Origin: Phlegmacium glaucopus
Lineage: Eukaryota; Basidiomycota; Agaricomycetes; Agaricales; Cortinariaceae
Direction of reading: 5' to 3'
NCBI GenBank assembly: GCA_015039465.1
Contig: MU130360.1
Span: 1-53,868, forward strand
Length of the DNA stretch: 53,868 bases
Shown here: positions 32,881-43,645 of the stretch, piece after piece
Position numbering within the stretch: position 1 is the first letter of the stretch
How the letters are laid out: each line of letters starts with the position of its first letter
The notes under the pieces: model-generated
Databases searched by the model: none
What the model was told of the DNA's origin: nothing
Seen by the model: only the letters and a program-made list of their open reading frames with translations
Program-made: the position numbers and the translations under genes

Positions 32881-35397
32881 ATATGGGTCCTTGCCAAAAA
32901 GTCGTAGGAGGAGAAATACGGGCCAGCCCAGTCGCTTCCAAAAAGTCACACCTGTCCGGAAAATATATCTGCTCTGGAAAGCAGTAATCACCCACACTGT
33001 GACGAGTGTAAATGCAATGGTGGTCACAACATAATGCGCTATGGAGCCTTTGGTACCCGGCACGATCTCTTGGATGTTCATTCCAAAAATATTCTATTAA
33101 ATATTAAATGTGAAAATGACTTGGAAACGTTGAGAAGACAGACCGCAACGAAAGAAGCTGGTAGAAACACCATTGAGAGGTAAGCAATTTGTTTCATCTA
33201 CATCACGAACAATCAATGAGGGTCTGAGGCCAAGAGATCGAAAGACATACAGCTAAGTAAAAAGAATTAATATTCGAGTCCCCACGGAACAAAAAGACAA
33301 CATACCTGTATTATCTCTCATTGAAGCCTCTGTCATTTTCTGCATCTGTTTGCTGTCCAAGATATTCAGGCTGCTGAAAACCTAAGTTACGTTTTAGTAA
33401 TTTGCATGAACATAAAAGCTTCTGCATACTAGATTCATAACATTGCTTAAACGTCTCTCTTGCATACTTCGCTCCTTTTCCAAGCGATCAACCTCGGACA
33501 AAATATTGTCACACTCTCGTTCCAGCAGTGTACGGCTGGGCCCGAGTTCTTCAGGAGTAAGAGAGTCTAAAGCCGGATTTGGGGTAGTTTGCACAAAATC
33601 TACGGTCTTTCGCAAGTCTTCGAGCAAGGAAGAATAGTGCAGAAGATGCGCACGAATGACATGAAGTTCCTGGGTCAGGTTGAAGTCCGTTGTTGCGACA
33701 ACTTTACCTTCCTAGACGACACCAGTATGAGTACCGTAGGTAAGCATCCGGTATTGTCTGGAACAACTTACAATTATACATATGTGATTGTATAGAGCTT
33801 CGAGCGCCTCATCCCATGCGTAGATGGTATGCCATATGAAAGTTAGGAGCACAAATGTAGGATCCGGCGATTTCTGAAACATGCTCTGCCAATAGACACT
33901 TTGACCTAGTAAAGAGAAATTTTTTTGAGTAATGTCAGAAATAGGGGGCTCGGTGGATACTTGCCTGCGAAGCGAATACGCTGGTGTAGATATTGGGCCG
34001 TAGTTATCGGAATATCCTTTGTCGGGTGATACGATATTATAACACTGCCTTTAGCTTTGCGAAGCAAATGGACCGATAACAAGTCTAATACAAGCTGTCG
34101 TCCACCTGTAATATTGGGTTTAATCAATTTATCATGTTATCATAAAGGAGATTTACTCGAGGCCAAAACCAATGGTGTATGGGTATCAATCATTTCGTGG
34201 ACTTCATAATCGAAATTAGTTAAATTATTAGGGGGGTTACAGAAAACTGAAGTTTAGCTCACCTAGATGACTTGTATGGTTAAGGGATTGTACTATGGGA
34301 GACGGTGGTGATGAGGTAGGGATTACAGCGTTAGAATGGACGCTTTCGTCAGTATTCCCCACAGATCGGAGGAATGTCAATGTGATAGTAATATCTTTAC
34401 ATTGATATCAGTCAGGTGGGCAGGAGAAACTTAGGAAAAACTGGAGCCACGATCAAACTTACGGTCACCAAGGCCAGGCCTAACTTCCTCTTGGAACCGG
34501 GATGGTATCCAGTTTAACGAAGATGAAAAGAAGAATGGTTCAATCTTGTACCTAGACAAAAATAAGTTAAGATTACAAACCTTCGGGTAATGATTGATAC
34601 GAAAGGAGCACTGCGCCCGGAACTTACTTTGTGCCCAACATCTGTAAGATCGGTCCAGATAGATTTTCAACAAAGAATGCTCGCACTCGAATATTGTCCG
34701 GGACCTGTCACGATTGTCAGAGTAAGCTACAGTTCCTAAATGGACAAACCAAATCAAACAAAAAAAAAAGAACAAAGAAAAGCTATAGCACAGTTGGAGG
34801 AAAATGGAGAACAATGGAAGGTCAGTGTCGCCCTGTTTTCACAAGGCCGATACGACTTTAATGGTCATCATGGCCACCAAAAAGACAAAAAGACAATGAC
34901 TTCGTGGGCGACGAGTGTTTGAAGAATGTGGCACTCACTCGAGTTCCGACAATTCTGGTCCAAGCTTCCTTTATAGTGGCCTCGGTTGTGAAATATCTAT
35001 CGGCATCTCTAAAATAGCCATTTTCGTCCACATCAACATGGTGAATAATGCAAGGGTCGTTGCGTCGGTAATGCTTGATGGCTATGCTGATTTTGCTTTT
35101 CTTGACTTGAGCAGGGGTCCAGTTGGGAAATAGTGATTGTGGATAGCCTTTCCAACAGTCATTGCAGGTTTGATGGTCACATAGAGAAGGGACAGGCAGT
35201 TCCGAGGACTCGAGTTGCACACGGTTAACTTCTTCAACGCAAATTTAGGATAAGGAAAGAATTAAACAGGTAAATTTTTGAAACCGACCATCTTGTGTAT
35301 CAATCCATGGCCAGGGAGCTGACGGGGCTGCATGTCGGTGCGAAGGAGGTGCGATTCGATTAGAAATTTCTTCAAATTTTCGTATGCTGTGGGACAT
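32818..35397 (-). CDS. CorA-like Mg2+ transporter family protein, type B copy 2
   Basis: A minus-strand gene from ATG at 35397 (MSHSIRKFEE) to a stop at 32818. It is a close paralogue of the gene at 24889. It has PSAPWPWIDTQDG, CDHQTCNDCWKGYPQS, ENLSGPILQMLGTK-type sequence, and the long helix with ECDNILSEVDRLEKERSMQE. Pore elements are a first membrane segment ending LPASFVA, NIFGMN, and a second segment (HYVVTTIAFTLVTVWVITAF), with the longer type B tail FGKDPYAP. Introns match those of copy 1. It has a GMN signature and no frame break that I can see. It probably transports Mg2+ or a related divalent cation. Confidence 0.85.
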
Positions 35398-35860
35398 ATT
35401 GTTCCTGAGTGAGGTGGCTATACCGGGCCCTGTAGTATGATACTACGAATGAAGGTATTCCTCAGAGTTGTAAGAAGCTAGCACACAAGTTATTATAAGA
35501 GAAGATGATAGTCGAACAGGTTATTAGCTACCAGCACATGTAATAGTCTTGGCGTCTAATGCACCTAGTCACTGTTAAGCCTAAGGCCTGTCATCACGAG
35601 ACACAAGTAGGTAAGGCGACTACTCGTGTCTCGTGACATGGCCCAAAGGCTATGATACTATAATATTAGTATGTGTCCTTTTCTTTCTTTTTTTTGGCAG
35701 GTATCTAGAAGTAATTTATTTTAAAGTTTGACCGGCGCTCATACCCTGGATGGCCCTTACTATGTTATTGTATGCTATGCCACGAAACATATAAAAAGCC
35801 TAGTATAATCGACACAGTAATCAATCTGTCTTCGCTCGACTTGTTCCGTGTTTTCCGTTC
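35398..35860. other. Intergenic stretch with a strong hairpin
   Basis: It contains a 17-bp stem with one mismatch (35594-35610 with 35620-35636) around a 9-nt loop, extendable outward with mismatches. The last ~80 bp before 35861 probably hold the promoter of the ion transporter gene, with ATATAAAAAG near 35789 as a TATA-like element. Confidence 0.6.
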
Positions 35861-37832
35861 ATGTCTGAAATCAATCGCTTCTCCATCGTCACTTTGGTGT
35901 TCTTCGTCCTCTCAATTATTTGTGTCATTAAACCACTCTCCTTCCATGTTCGACTACCTATCATCCGAAGGACAAAAATCACCGTGGGCTTGATGACGGC
36001 CCCCATACTTGCAATTATGATTTTATGGGCCTCTCAATGCATTGGCGCCACTCAAATTCGTAATGGTATAGTCGGAACAGGTCCGTTTCCCCAAGTTCTA
36101 TGTCTCTTTTGCATACTGATCGATTTTCGAACATCCAGATGGGATCGAGCCTTTCAACATCCTCATCCTCTTCTTTTCTCTGGCGTATATGTCGATCACT
36201 CTAGATATCACTGGGCTTCTTCAAGCCTCCGCATTCTGGGTCAGCAATCAAGGAGGCAATAATACTCGAAAGCTATATTTCTACTTCTACGTCCTCCTTA
36301 CTGGAATCAGTATGATTGTGGGCAACGATCCCGTTATCCTCTCTGGGACCGTCTTCCTCGTCTACTATACCACTGCTACCGGTCTCGAACCTACAGCATG
36401 GTTAATATCAGAGTTCGCCGCCGCAAACACAGCAAGCATGGTCCTTTTTGTCGGTAATCCCACCAATGTGGTTATCTGCGAAGGGTTTCAAGTCAACAAT
36501 GCAGAATTTACAGCGTACACAATCCTCCCATTCATCGCATGCAATATCGCTTGTTATGCTGCCCTCGCGTTCCAATTCCGTAACGCCAAACATGTTCCAC
36601 CACGACACTTTGTAGCAGGCAAATTAAAACCCATGGAAGCGCTCCGCGATCCTGTGGGCGCGATCGTTGGTAGCATCCTGCTTCTCATATGTCTGATCCT
36701 CATCATTGTGTTGAGCTTCCTCCATGTTGATGTTTGGAAAATCGTGTTACCATTCGCCGTTGCAAAATTTATCTTCGATTTATCTTGGGATCATTATCGT
36801 TTCGTCACGGGACGACTCGTTAGCGCCAAATCCATCATCGATCAACCACAAGAGGAAAAAAGTTCTACTCAGGTAAAAAGGGCACTATCTATGCCTCATG
36901 GTGTTGAGAGTATGGGACGACTCGGGAACCCCAAATCCGTCACCAATCAACCACAGGAGGAGGGAGGATTTACTCCGATAAACATGGCGTTATCTATGTC
37001 TCATGATGCTGAAAGTCTGCAAGCTTTATCCGACAAAACCTTAGTCGGCGCCACCACCCCAGAACGGAGCAGTTCACTGCCTTCACAAGACTCGAACGAT
37101 AGCACTGATAAGGAAAAACAAGCGGGACTCGAGAACGCCAAATCCATTACCGATCAATCGCAAGAGGATATGCTTTTTACTCAGATAAAAAGGGCAGTAT
37201 CTATGCCTTATAATATCGAAAGCCTGCAAGCTCCATCCGACGCCACCCATAAGGAGCACGAAACAAACGAACCTCGTCTGTTTGCTACACAGAGAGACAA
37301 GTTTGACTCTATATACGCCTCGCTAGCAGCTCATTTCCCCACATTCTTCACTGCTCTACCAAGATTACCATTCGGTCTCATTCCCTTTGCCTTCTCGCAA
37401 TTTATTCTCATTGAAGCGCTCGCCCATCGTGGATGGATAGATCTTTTCGCCACATGGCTTGTAAAAGCTACCAACCGCCAAGTCATACCCACTATATGGC
37501 TGGTTGGTGTTCTTGGTGTCATCCTGTGCAATCTTGCGGGTACGAACATTGGTGCTACCATCCTTCTCACAAAAGTGGTTCATGCGGCGCCTGAGTTTCC
37601 TGCGGGCAGCACCAGAGCCGCTGCTATTGCGTTGGCCGTTGCAAGTAACATCGGAGCTGTGAGCTTTACATTCTCCGCTAGTCTCGCAGGATTGCTATGG
37701 AAATCAATATTGAAACAAAAAGGAATTCGCATGAAACTATCACAGTTTGCCTTCTGGAATTGTCTTCCCTTGCTGGTGATGACTTCCGTCGGTTTGGCGA
37801 TCGTGACTATTGAAATGGTGTATTTGTTTTAA
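35861..37832 (+). CDS. ArsB/NhaD-like ion transporter, 637 residues
   Basis: Two exons, 35861-36080 and 36139-37832, joined by a 58-nt GT-AG intron, give exactly 638 codons. The protein has a polytopic N-terminal half and C-terminal half of the ion-transporter superfamily (ArsB, NhaD, CitMHS). NPTNVVIC in a re-entrant region and LCNLAGTNIGATILLTKV in the second half match the family's paired signature loops. The two halves are separated by a roughly 170-residue hydrophilic loop (about 302-474), unusual for bacterial relatives. The loop contains three repeats (36825-36911, 36930-37016, 37137-37223). The substrate may be arsenite, Na+/H+ or a carboxylate; sequence alone does not decide. A membrane location is certain from hydrophobicity, but which membrane is not. 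Confidence 0.82.
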
Positions 37833-38579
37833 CGATTAGATGCGGGTCCAGGAACTAACGACTAAACGATCACGACGAGTCTACCGTTTGTCTGTATTTA
37901 TAGAATACCTTTCTCCTTTTGCATGAACAAATCAGATTATAGCACTGTTATTCACGGTGCCAATACCCAACTGTATTCTTCCTTGTCCACTTTTGACAGC
38001 TAAACCCAAATTTAACTCATGACTTCCCGCGATCACAAAATGTGACAATCAAAGACCAGTTTTCACCAAAAACGTTAAAAATTTAGAACCTTGACTTCTG
38101 TTTTTTTTTGGGAGTATATTTTTTCGTCAGGGAGTGTAGCAATTTTTATTCCAATTACAAGATCTGTCGCACACGTTATCATCGTATTGATAGGCAGTAG
38201 GCCGGACCAAAAAAATTTACAAGGAGCTAATATTTCAATTTCCAATTATGTACTGACTACAAGTCTGACTACTTTATCCCCAGCTCGTTGTGACCGAACA
38301 TAGCCGAATATTCGTTACGATTCCGTTACTGGCGGAAGTTAAAATTTGGTCCGAGTCCCGCGTGTGGGTGTTATTATTAATAAGCTGACAGAGACAGCTA
38401 CAGACAGCTGTGTTAAGTGGCTCGGTTGTTTCTACAGGGGCCTGAGCATTTTTTTTTTCCAACATACTCAAGCCCTGTCCTTACGATACCGCAAGCCCAA
38501 CACCGCCGTTTACCGAAATATGTATAGTATATTCTCCTTTAGTGTCACTGTGTCAGTAGTGGCTTACGGTCGCCGCATT
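37833..38579. other. 3' flank of transporter gene, no gene seen
   Basis: AT-rich with T-runs (38099-38109 and 38450-38458). Small ORFs have no motif. Confidence 0.45.
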
Positions 38580-38930
38580 CCATCACCATGGCATCGCCAA
38601 TATCTTCTTGGGCAATCTCTATTTTTAGTATTCGTTTTATAGGTCTAGCTATTGGCAGGCGTGAACAGTACACTACAGTATTACATGCCTGCGCATTTCG
38701 TATATAATCTGGTTATCGTTGCGATGCAGCCGCCGATGCTCCCTCGGCTTGCGACACCGCTTGCCCTCAGCCTTCAAGTTGCGCAGCAACTCCGGTGAGT
38801 AACTATCTTTATCCAATTAAAAGTCATTACTACTCGTACTTATTACTCACCTACCGAGCTTCGTGCTCTATGTATATGATTTAGACTCAATTTGTACTGC
38901 AAACTGAGCCTTCGTGCTCTAGAAGCTAAA
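38580..38930 (+). mobile_element. LTR-like remnant related to the 13675-14155 LTR
   Basis: It shares GCATTCCA...GCCAATAT(A/C)TTCTTG with the other LTR. A stem (GCAGGCGTG/CATGCCTGC, 38655-38692) lies upstream of TATATAA at 38701, followed by a complex leader. A 64-nt GTGAGT...CCGAG interval (38795-38858) precedes the 12-nt block CTTCGTGCTCTA (38859-38870), which recurs at 38910-38921 directly after a diverged leader end. Neither the start nor the end is resolved; the span is approximate. Confidence 0.45.
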
Positions 38931-39868
38931 ATTGGGGCTGTCCGAAACTAAGTACAGAGCTAGAGCGCTAGAGCCTGAATTCGGTAGAGTATTCACAGCC
39001 GTGTAACCCGATACTAGTAGCCCAACCAAATAAAGTAAACTAACTTGTAGGGGGTATGTAAAGAAAGGGCAGGAGACGAATATCGAAAACCCGACTTCTC
39101 CGAATAATGCCCTAGCATCACTGACGAGATTTAGTCCAGAAAAAAAAAATCCGAAAAGAAGAATCGATATCTAAAAACTAGAAAAAATATATAGAATGAG
39201 ACAGACCGTGCGATCAGCGCTCAGCGCTCATATGAGCTTAGGCAACGTCGCAATGTCATATTCCGAAGTTGGTAAACATCTACATAAGAAGTAATTGTCA
39301 ACCATCATTGCATATCTGGGGTAGAAAATTCCCTTCGAAAAGTACCTGAATGAATATCTTGAAATCTCGGCCTCGGGGGACTTGCTGGAACTTGAAGCGC
39401 ATGAGGTCCGAGTCGGCTTCAACTACTACGCAAATACCTCGGGAATTACTTACGATCAACAAGCACATCCATTCAAGTTGTAGCTTGTCTCCCGCTAGAC
39501 TTCCAAGTTTCTAAGTTCCTCTAAGTTTTAATCGTCTTTGAACCCGGGCCGTGGCGTTGAACAGGTTTGAATCATTTACTTTACTAATCCATTCTTTTAT
39601 CCTTTATGTACCCGTTGAAACAATCCATACCTTTAAAATACCACTATAGGATTACCCCAGTCCCCGGAATACATATATCAGGTGCACTCCTTTGCAGCCT
39701 TTGCATGTCTAGCGATCAATTTAGTGTGATGCCACTGATGCGAAGGGATGCATCTGTGACTGCGTTATGATTGGCTTCTTTGTCACACGGTCTTACGCGT
39801 CACTTGTTCACGACGCGTAATTCGTTCTTCACAACTATAACTTACCCGCAACACACTTTTAAAACGCA
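38931..39868. other. No supported gene upstream of PRE1
   Basis: It has small ORFs without motif. The ~100 bp before 39869 include repeated ACGCGT-type words (TTACGCGTCACTTG, GACGCGTAATTCG near 39794-39822), which form an imperfect inverted repeat and could be a promoter element. Confidence 0.4.
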
Positions 39869-40581
39869 ATGGAGACCTCATTTGCTCTCACAGGAAAAGG
39901 ATACGTTATCATGGCTGCAGACACTACTGCTGCACGCTCAATCGTGAAGATGAAAGTAGATGAGGACAAGATCAAGACTCTAAGCTCCCATCTCCTCATG
40001 GCTTACTCGGGAGAACCAGGCAAGCTTGACTTGGTGATGACGGTTTCTTTTTTTTCAAACAAACTGATTGGGATATATAGGCGACACCGTTCAATTTGCT
40101 GAATTCGTTGAGCGCAACATCCGGTTGTATCAAATTCGGAATCTCTATCCACTTCGACCCTCTGCAGCTGCCTCATGGATCCGTCGTGCTCTCGCTGAAT
40201 CATTACGATCCCGCAAACCTTATTCTGTAAATCTTCTTCTAGGAGGATACGACATTGCATCACACGATCCTCATCTATACTGGATCGACTATCTCGGGAC
40301 GATGACAGAGGTACCATTTGCGGCACATGGATACGGAGCATACTTTGCCCTTAGTTTATTAGATCGGTGCATTTTATTTTACAGTCTGGGAACCATGAAC
40401 AAGCTTTCTAACTACGGATTTCCCCCCATAAAGGTACCATGATCCCAGTGCCACACTCGAACAAGGTCTGGCAGCTGTGAAGCGCTGTATTGACGAAGTA
40501 TCCAAACGGCTCGTTGTTAGCCCTGGAAAGTACAAGGTTAAGATTGTGGACAAAGACGGAACACGAGAGGTGGAATTGTAA
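39869..40581 (+). CDS. PRE1: 20S proteasome subunit beta type-2 (beta-4 in yeast)
   Basis: Three exons (39869-40019, 40081-40366, 40434-40581) give 195 codons, 194 residues, the normal size for the family. It starts [20 protein letters not shown] and contains [48 protein letters not shown] and LSLLDR. This subunit is a catalytically inactive member of the beta ring: it starts without the processed N-terminal Thr of the active subunits. It is a structural part of the 20S core in cytosol and nucleus. Intron 1 (40020-40080) has a GC donor in the context CAG|GCAAG, the usual form of GC-AG introns. Intron 2 (40367-40433) is GT-AG. Confidence 0.93.
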
Positions 40582-40992
40582 TCGATATGTGTATGTGCGG
40601 GCAAATTAAAATATGTTTTCCACCCAACCGTTTGTGAACTTCAATGGTTTTCACTGATCGACGCCGTTGTTTCTTCTTTCTCATGGGACTGCTTTCCATT
40701 CCATTGCGCATGCGGGCAGCCACAGTTGGAACCTTGATAATTTAATAGAAGATTTGGCTGAGGTAAAACACATAGTGGACCAACCTTATAATTTACCGCC
40801 GCCTTGGGCCTTTTGTAAGTAATTTACCAGTAACTTACTACCCAGGAGGTTTTACGCCACGCTATGTAGTGAGATTGACTTTCCGTAGCCGCGTATATTA
40901 CGTAATAGAAAGTCCACCGCTGGCCAGACTGAAGAATCTTTCAACAAGGCAACCTAAGTTCAAACTATACAACGACCTCAGGCTATATCACG
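40582..40992. other. Intergenic stretch between PRE1 and the Asterix gene
   Basis: The first part is the probable 3' UTR of PRE1. Near 40876-40918 the words GACTTTC and GAAAGTC form an imperfect inverted repeat with a core of GCGTATATTACGTAATA. No gene is seen. Confidence 0.45.
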
Positions 40993-41530
40993 ATGTCCAC
41001 AAAAAGCAATCAATTGGATGACCCACGCAACTCGTCTCTAGAAGTACCGGTCGTTCTACCCAAAACCTGGTACCGTGAAAACAGCGGTTCGCCTCGAATC
41101 CTTCGTCATTTGGTGGTTAACTGACCTATTTCCCCCACCATTCAAACCTTTGAATATTTGAATGTGTGCTTTCAGAGGGAGCTGGTACTTCTGGCATGCT
41201 TCTTTCAATGCTCATCATGGTAACACGTAATAGGTAATCTATCTTTGTCCAATATTCTCCTGCTCTCCCCGAAATGGTATTGACGTCTGGGCTGGCTTTC
41301 CCCCTCTGTGATATGACAGATACCTCGCGTGGCCAGCTGTACTGTTCGGCATTTCCACCTTAATCAACGAGCATCCTGTACGGTCGGAGAAGGGTCTACG
41401 TGGATGGTCCAACCTTGCGTACGTTGTCATTTATTCTCACTAACGAAAAACTCAATTTTTTGGCCAAAGTTTATGCTTTTCCGCACTCTTAGCATCTTAT
41501 ATCCCCACCTTTGTTATTTCAAATAAATAA
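40993..41530 (+). CDS. PAT-complex subunit Asterix family (UPF0139) protein
   Basis: A small four-exon gene that single-frame ORF searching misses. Exon 1 starts at 40993 (MSTKSNQLDDPRNSS, matching the family's early DPR). Exon 2 (about 41178-41233) encodes GAGTSGMLLSMLIM, the family's GMxFSM-type membrane start. Exon 3 (41320-41418) encodes YLAWPAVLFGISTLINEHPV. Exon 4 (41470-41530) encodes LCFSALLASYIPTFVISNK and the stop. Exons 2-4 join cleanly in frame. Asterix works in the ER membrane with CCDC47 as the PAT complex, which shields unfinished transmembrane segments during insertion. The end of exon 1 (about 41111-41114) is the uncertain point. The protein is roughly 110-120 residues. Confidence 0.75.
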
Positions 41531-41719
41531 TACCAACTGCTATTTTGCTTATGCCCGTGCACCCTACACTACTCTGAAAAAGCTTTGGTCCTCGATATAA
41601 ATTATCTTACTGTTTACTATTGTTTCATGTCTTACAACCATGCTGCTGCATATCAATGACAGAATCCATACAAGACGGTCTTCTAAATTCCATTTTTTTG
41701 TGCGCTGACGGCTAACTGT

Positions 41720-43645
41720 CTAAACAGTCGCTGTATTTCCCTCATTCCGACTAGCCACGTTCTCGATGACAGCTTTGACCAAGCCAATATCCGCTGTTTC
41801 AACATCGATGACGTTCCTTTCTTTGTCCAGAAGTCCAATGAATTCTTTTGGTAACACGTCACGATCAAAGTTGAAGTTGGGTAGCTGCTCAAGAGCCCGT
41901 GAGACGGCTTCAGAGAACTTGGCTGGATGGGCTGTTGACAGTACAATTTGGTATAGGTTCGGCGGACTACAAAACAGGGATGCAAAAGGATATATAATTA
42001 GAAGCTGGGAAGGATGGCCAGGGTGAGAATCTTACTTTTGAGCTGCAATTATACGAGCAGCTGCCAAGCCGACGGCAGTGTGCGGGTCAGAAACGTAGGA
42101 GTTTTTATCTTCAAAATGTAATTTGATGGTTTCAAGGGTCTGTAAACACCCGCCGTTAAACATTTGTATGAAAGGAATACGACAAGGGAACTAACTTGTT
42201 GATCAGAGATCCTCTCAGCAACAAAGTCTTTGCGCGCTGTCTCTAGCACCGACACTGGAACCTCCACACGACCATTGCTTTTCATCTGTCCCATCCAGCT
42301 GTCTAGAGTGGCGCAAGCCTCTCTCTTCTTCTCTTCCTCACTTGAACCTGCAGCATCTTCCAACGCAAGATACCACAGCAAGCGTTCAAAATTGCTCGAC
42401 ACAAGGATGTCCATTGCAGGACTTAATGTTTCCTTCACCCCACTTGCGTCAGTCGCATGCTTGCCCTCTGACGAGCCTTCCACTGGTGCAGTAGCGTTCA
42501 CTCCCGCAATACCAAATGTAGAATCTACTTTTTCGTACTTGCCAGTTTTCCAGAATCGGGCAAGAATGTCATTGGCGTTGGTTGCTACGGCTAGTTTTCT
42601 GATAGGCAAACCCATCTTTTTGGCGTAGTATCCTGCTAGAACATCCCCAAAGTTTCCCGTTGGGACCACGTATTGAACTTGAACATCATCAGAAGGGAGT
42701 TGGGCTCGGAAATGGAAGTAAGATAAGAAATAGTAGACAGTCTGAGCAAGGATGCGAGCCCAGTTTATCGAGTTAACTGCGCCTAGACGATGTTTGGCGT
42801 TGAATTCTTTATCGGCGAAAAGGGCTTTCACGATGTCCTATTTTTTTTAGGGGGAAGAAAATAGGAGTCAGGAAGATAAGGAAAGAGGTTGACCTTATAT
42901 CACGTACCTGACAATCGTCGAATGTACTTTTGACAGCAACATTGTGGACATTGGCGTCCGTCACTGTTGTCATTTGTGCTTCTTGAATCGGCGAAACACG
43001 ACCTTTGGGGTGAAGGATGAAGATGGAGATGTTGGCTTTGTTGCGGAGGCCGTAAATCGCAGCACTTTTTACAACCATTCAATCATGTGCATGTACAAAA
43101 GGCCAACCTACATACCTTCCCGTGTCGCCACTTGTGGCACCAACAACAGTCAAGTGTTCCGGCTTGTCCCCCGGGCCTTTCAGTGCATTCCTCCGGATTA
43201 AAAAGAACTCAAACAAGTTCCCAAGCAGCTGCAGCGCAACGTCCTTGAAAGCAAACGTAGGCCCATGGAATAGCTCAAGCACGAACGTCTTGTCATTCAG
43301 TTTTTTGAGAGGTGTTACATCCGGATGACGGAATGTCTTGTATGATTTCTCCACGAGTGATCGTAGTTCCGCCGTGGAGATCTCATCCTGCGAAATGTAG
43401 AGTGACAGAACGGCAACAGATAGATCTATGAACGAGTATGTACTCCAATCGGATTTCCAATCGGATGGTAGAGATGGTATTGATTCTGGGATGTATAATC
43501 CGCCATTTGGGGCGAGACCGGTGAGGACAGTCTGTGAATGATAACTTTTTGTTATAGATGTGTGTATTGGACAGATGGGTCAAGTATGATTGACCTCTTC
43601 GAAAGATAGTCTTTGATCTCCACCGCGTGTTGAAATGTACCTCAT
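41720..43645 (-). CDS. THR4: Threonine synthase
   Basis: A minus-strand gene from ATG at 43645 (MRYISTRGGDQRLSFEE) to a stop at 41720-41722, with at least five introns. The enzyme converts O-phospho-homoserine to threonine using PLP, the last step of threonine synthesis. Visible features are the N-terminal GLAPNGGLY and the PLP-lysine region HGPTFAFKDVALQ near 43240. Further ones are VVGATSGDTGR near 43130, QYVVPTGNFGDVLAGYYAKK, ATNANDIL, and a C-terminal AHPAKFSEAV. It is similar in length to fungal Thr4 (about 500 residues or more). The N-terminal exon is short (51 nt) with the donor at 43594-43593. I see no frame break. The Asterix gene lies 189 bp beyond its stop, on the other strand. Confidence 0.92.
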
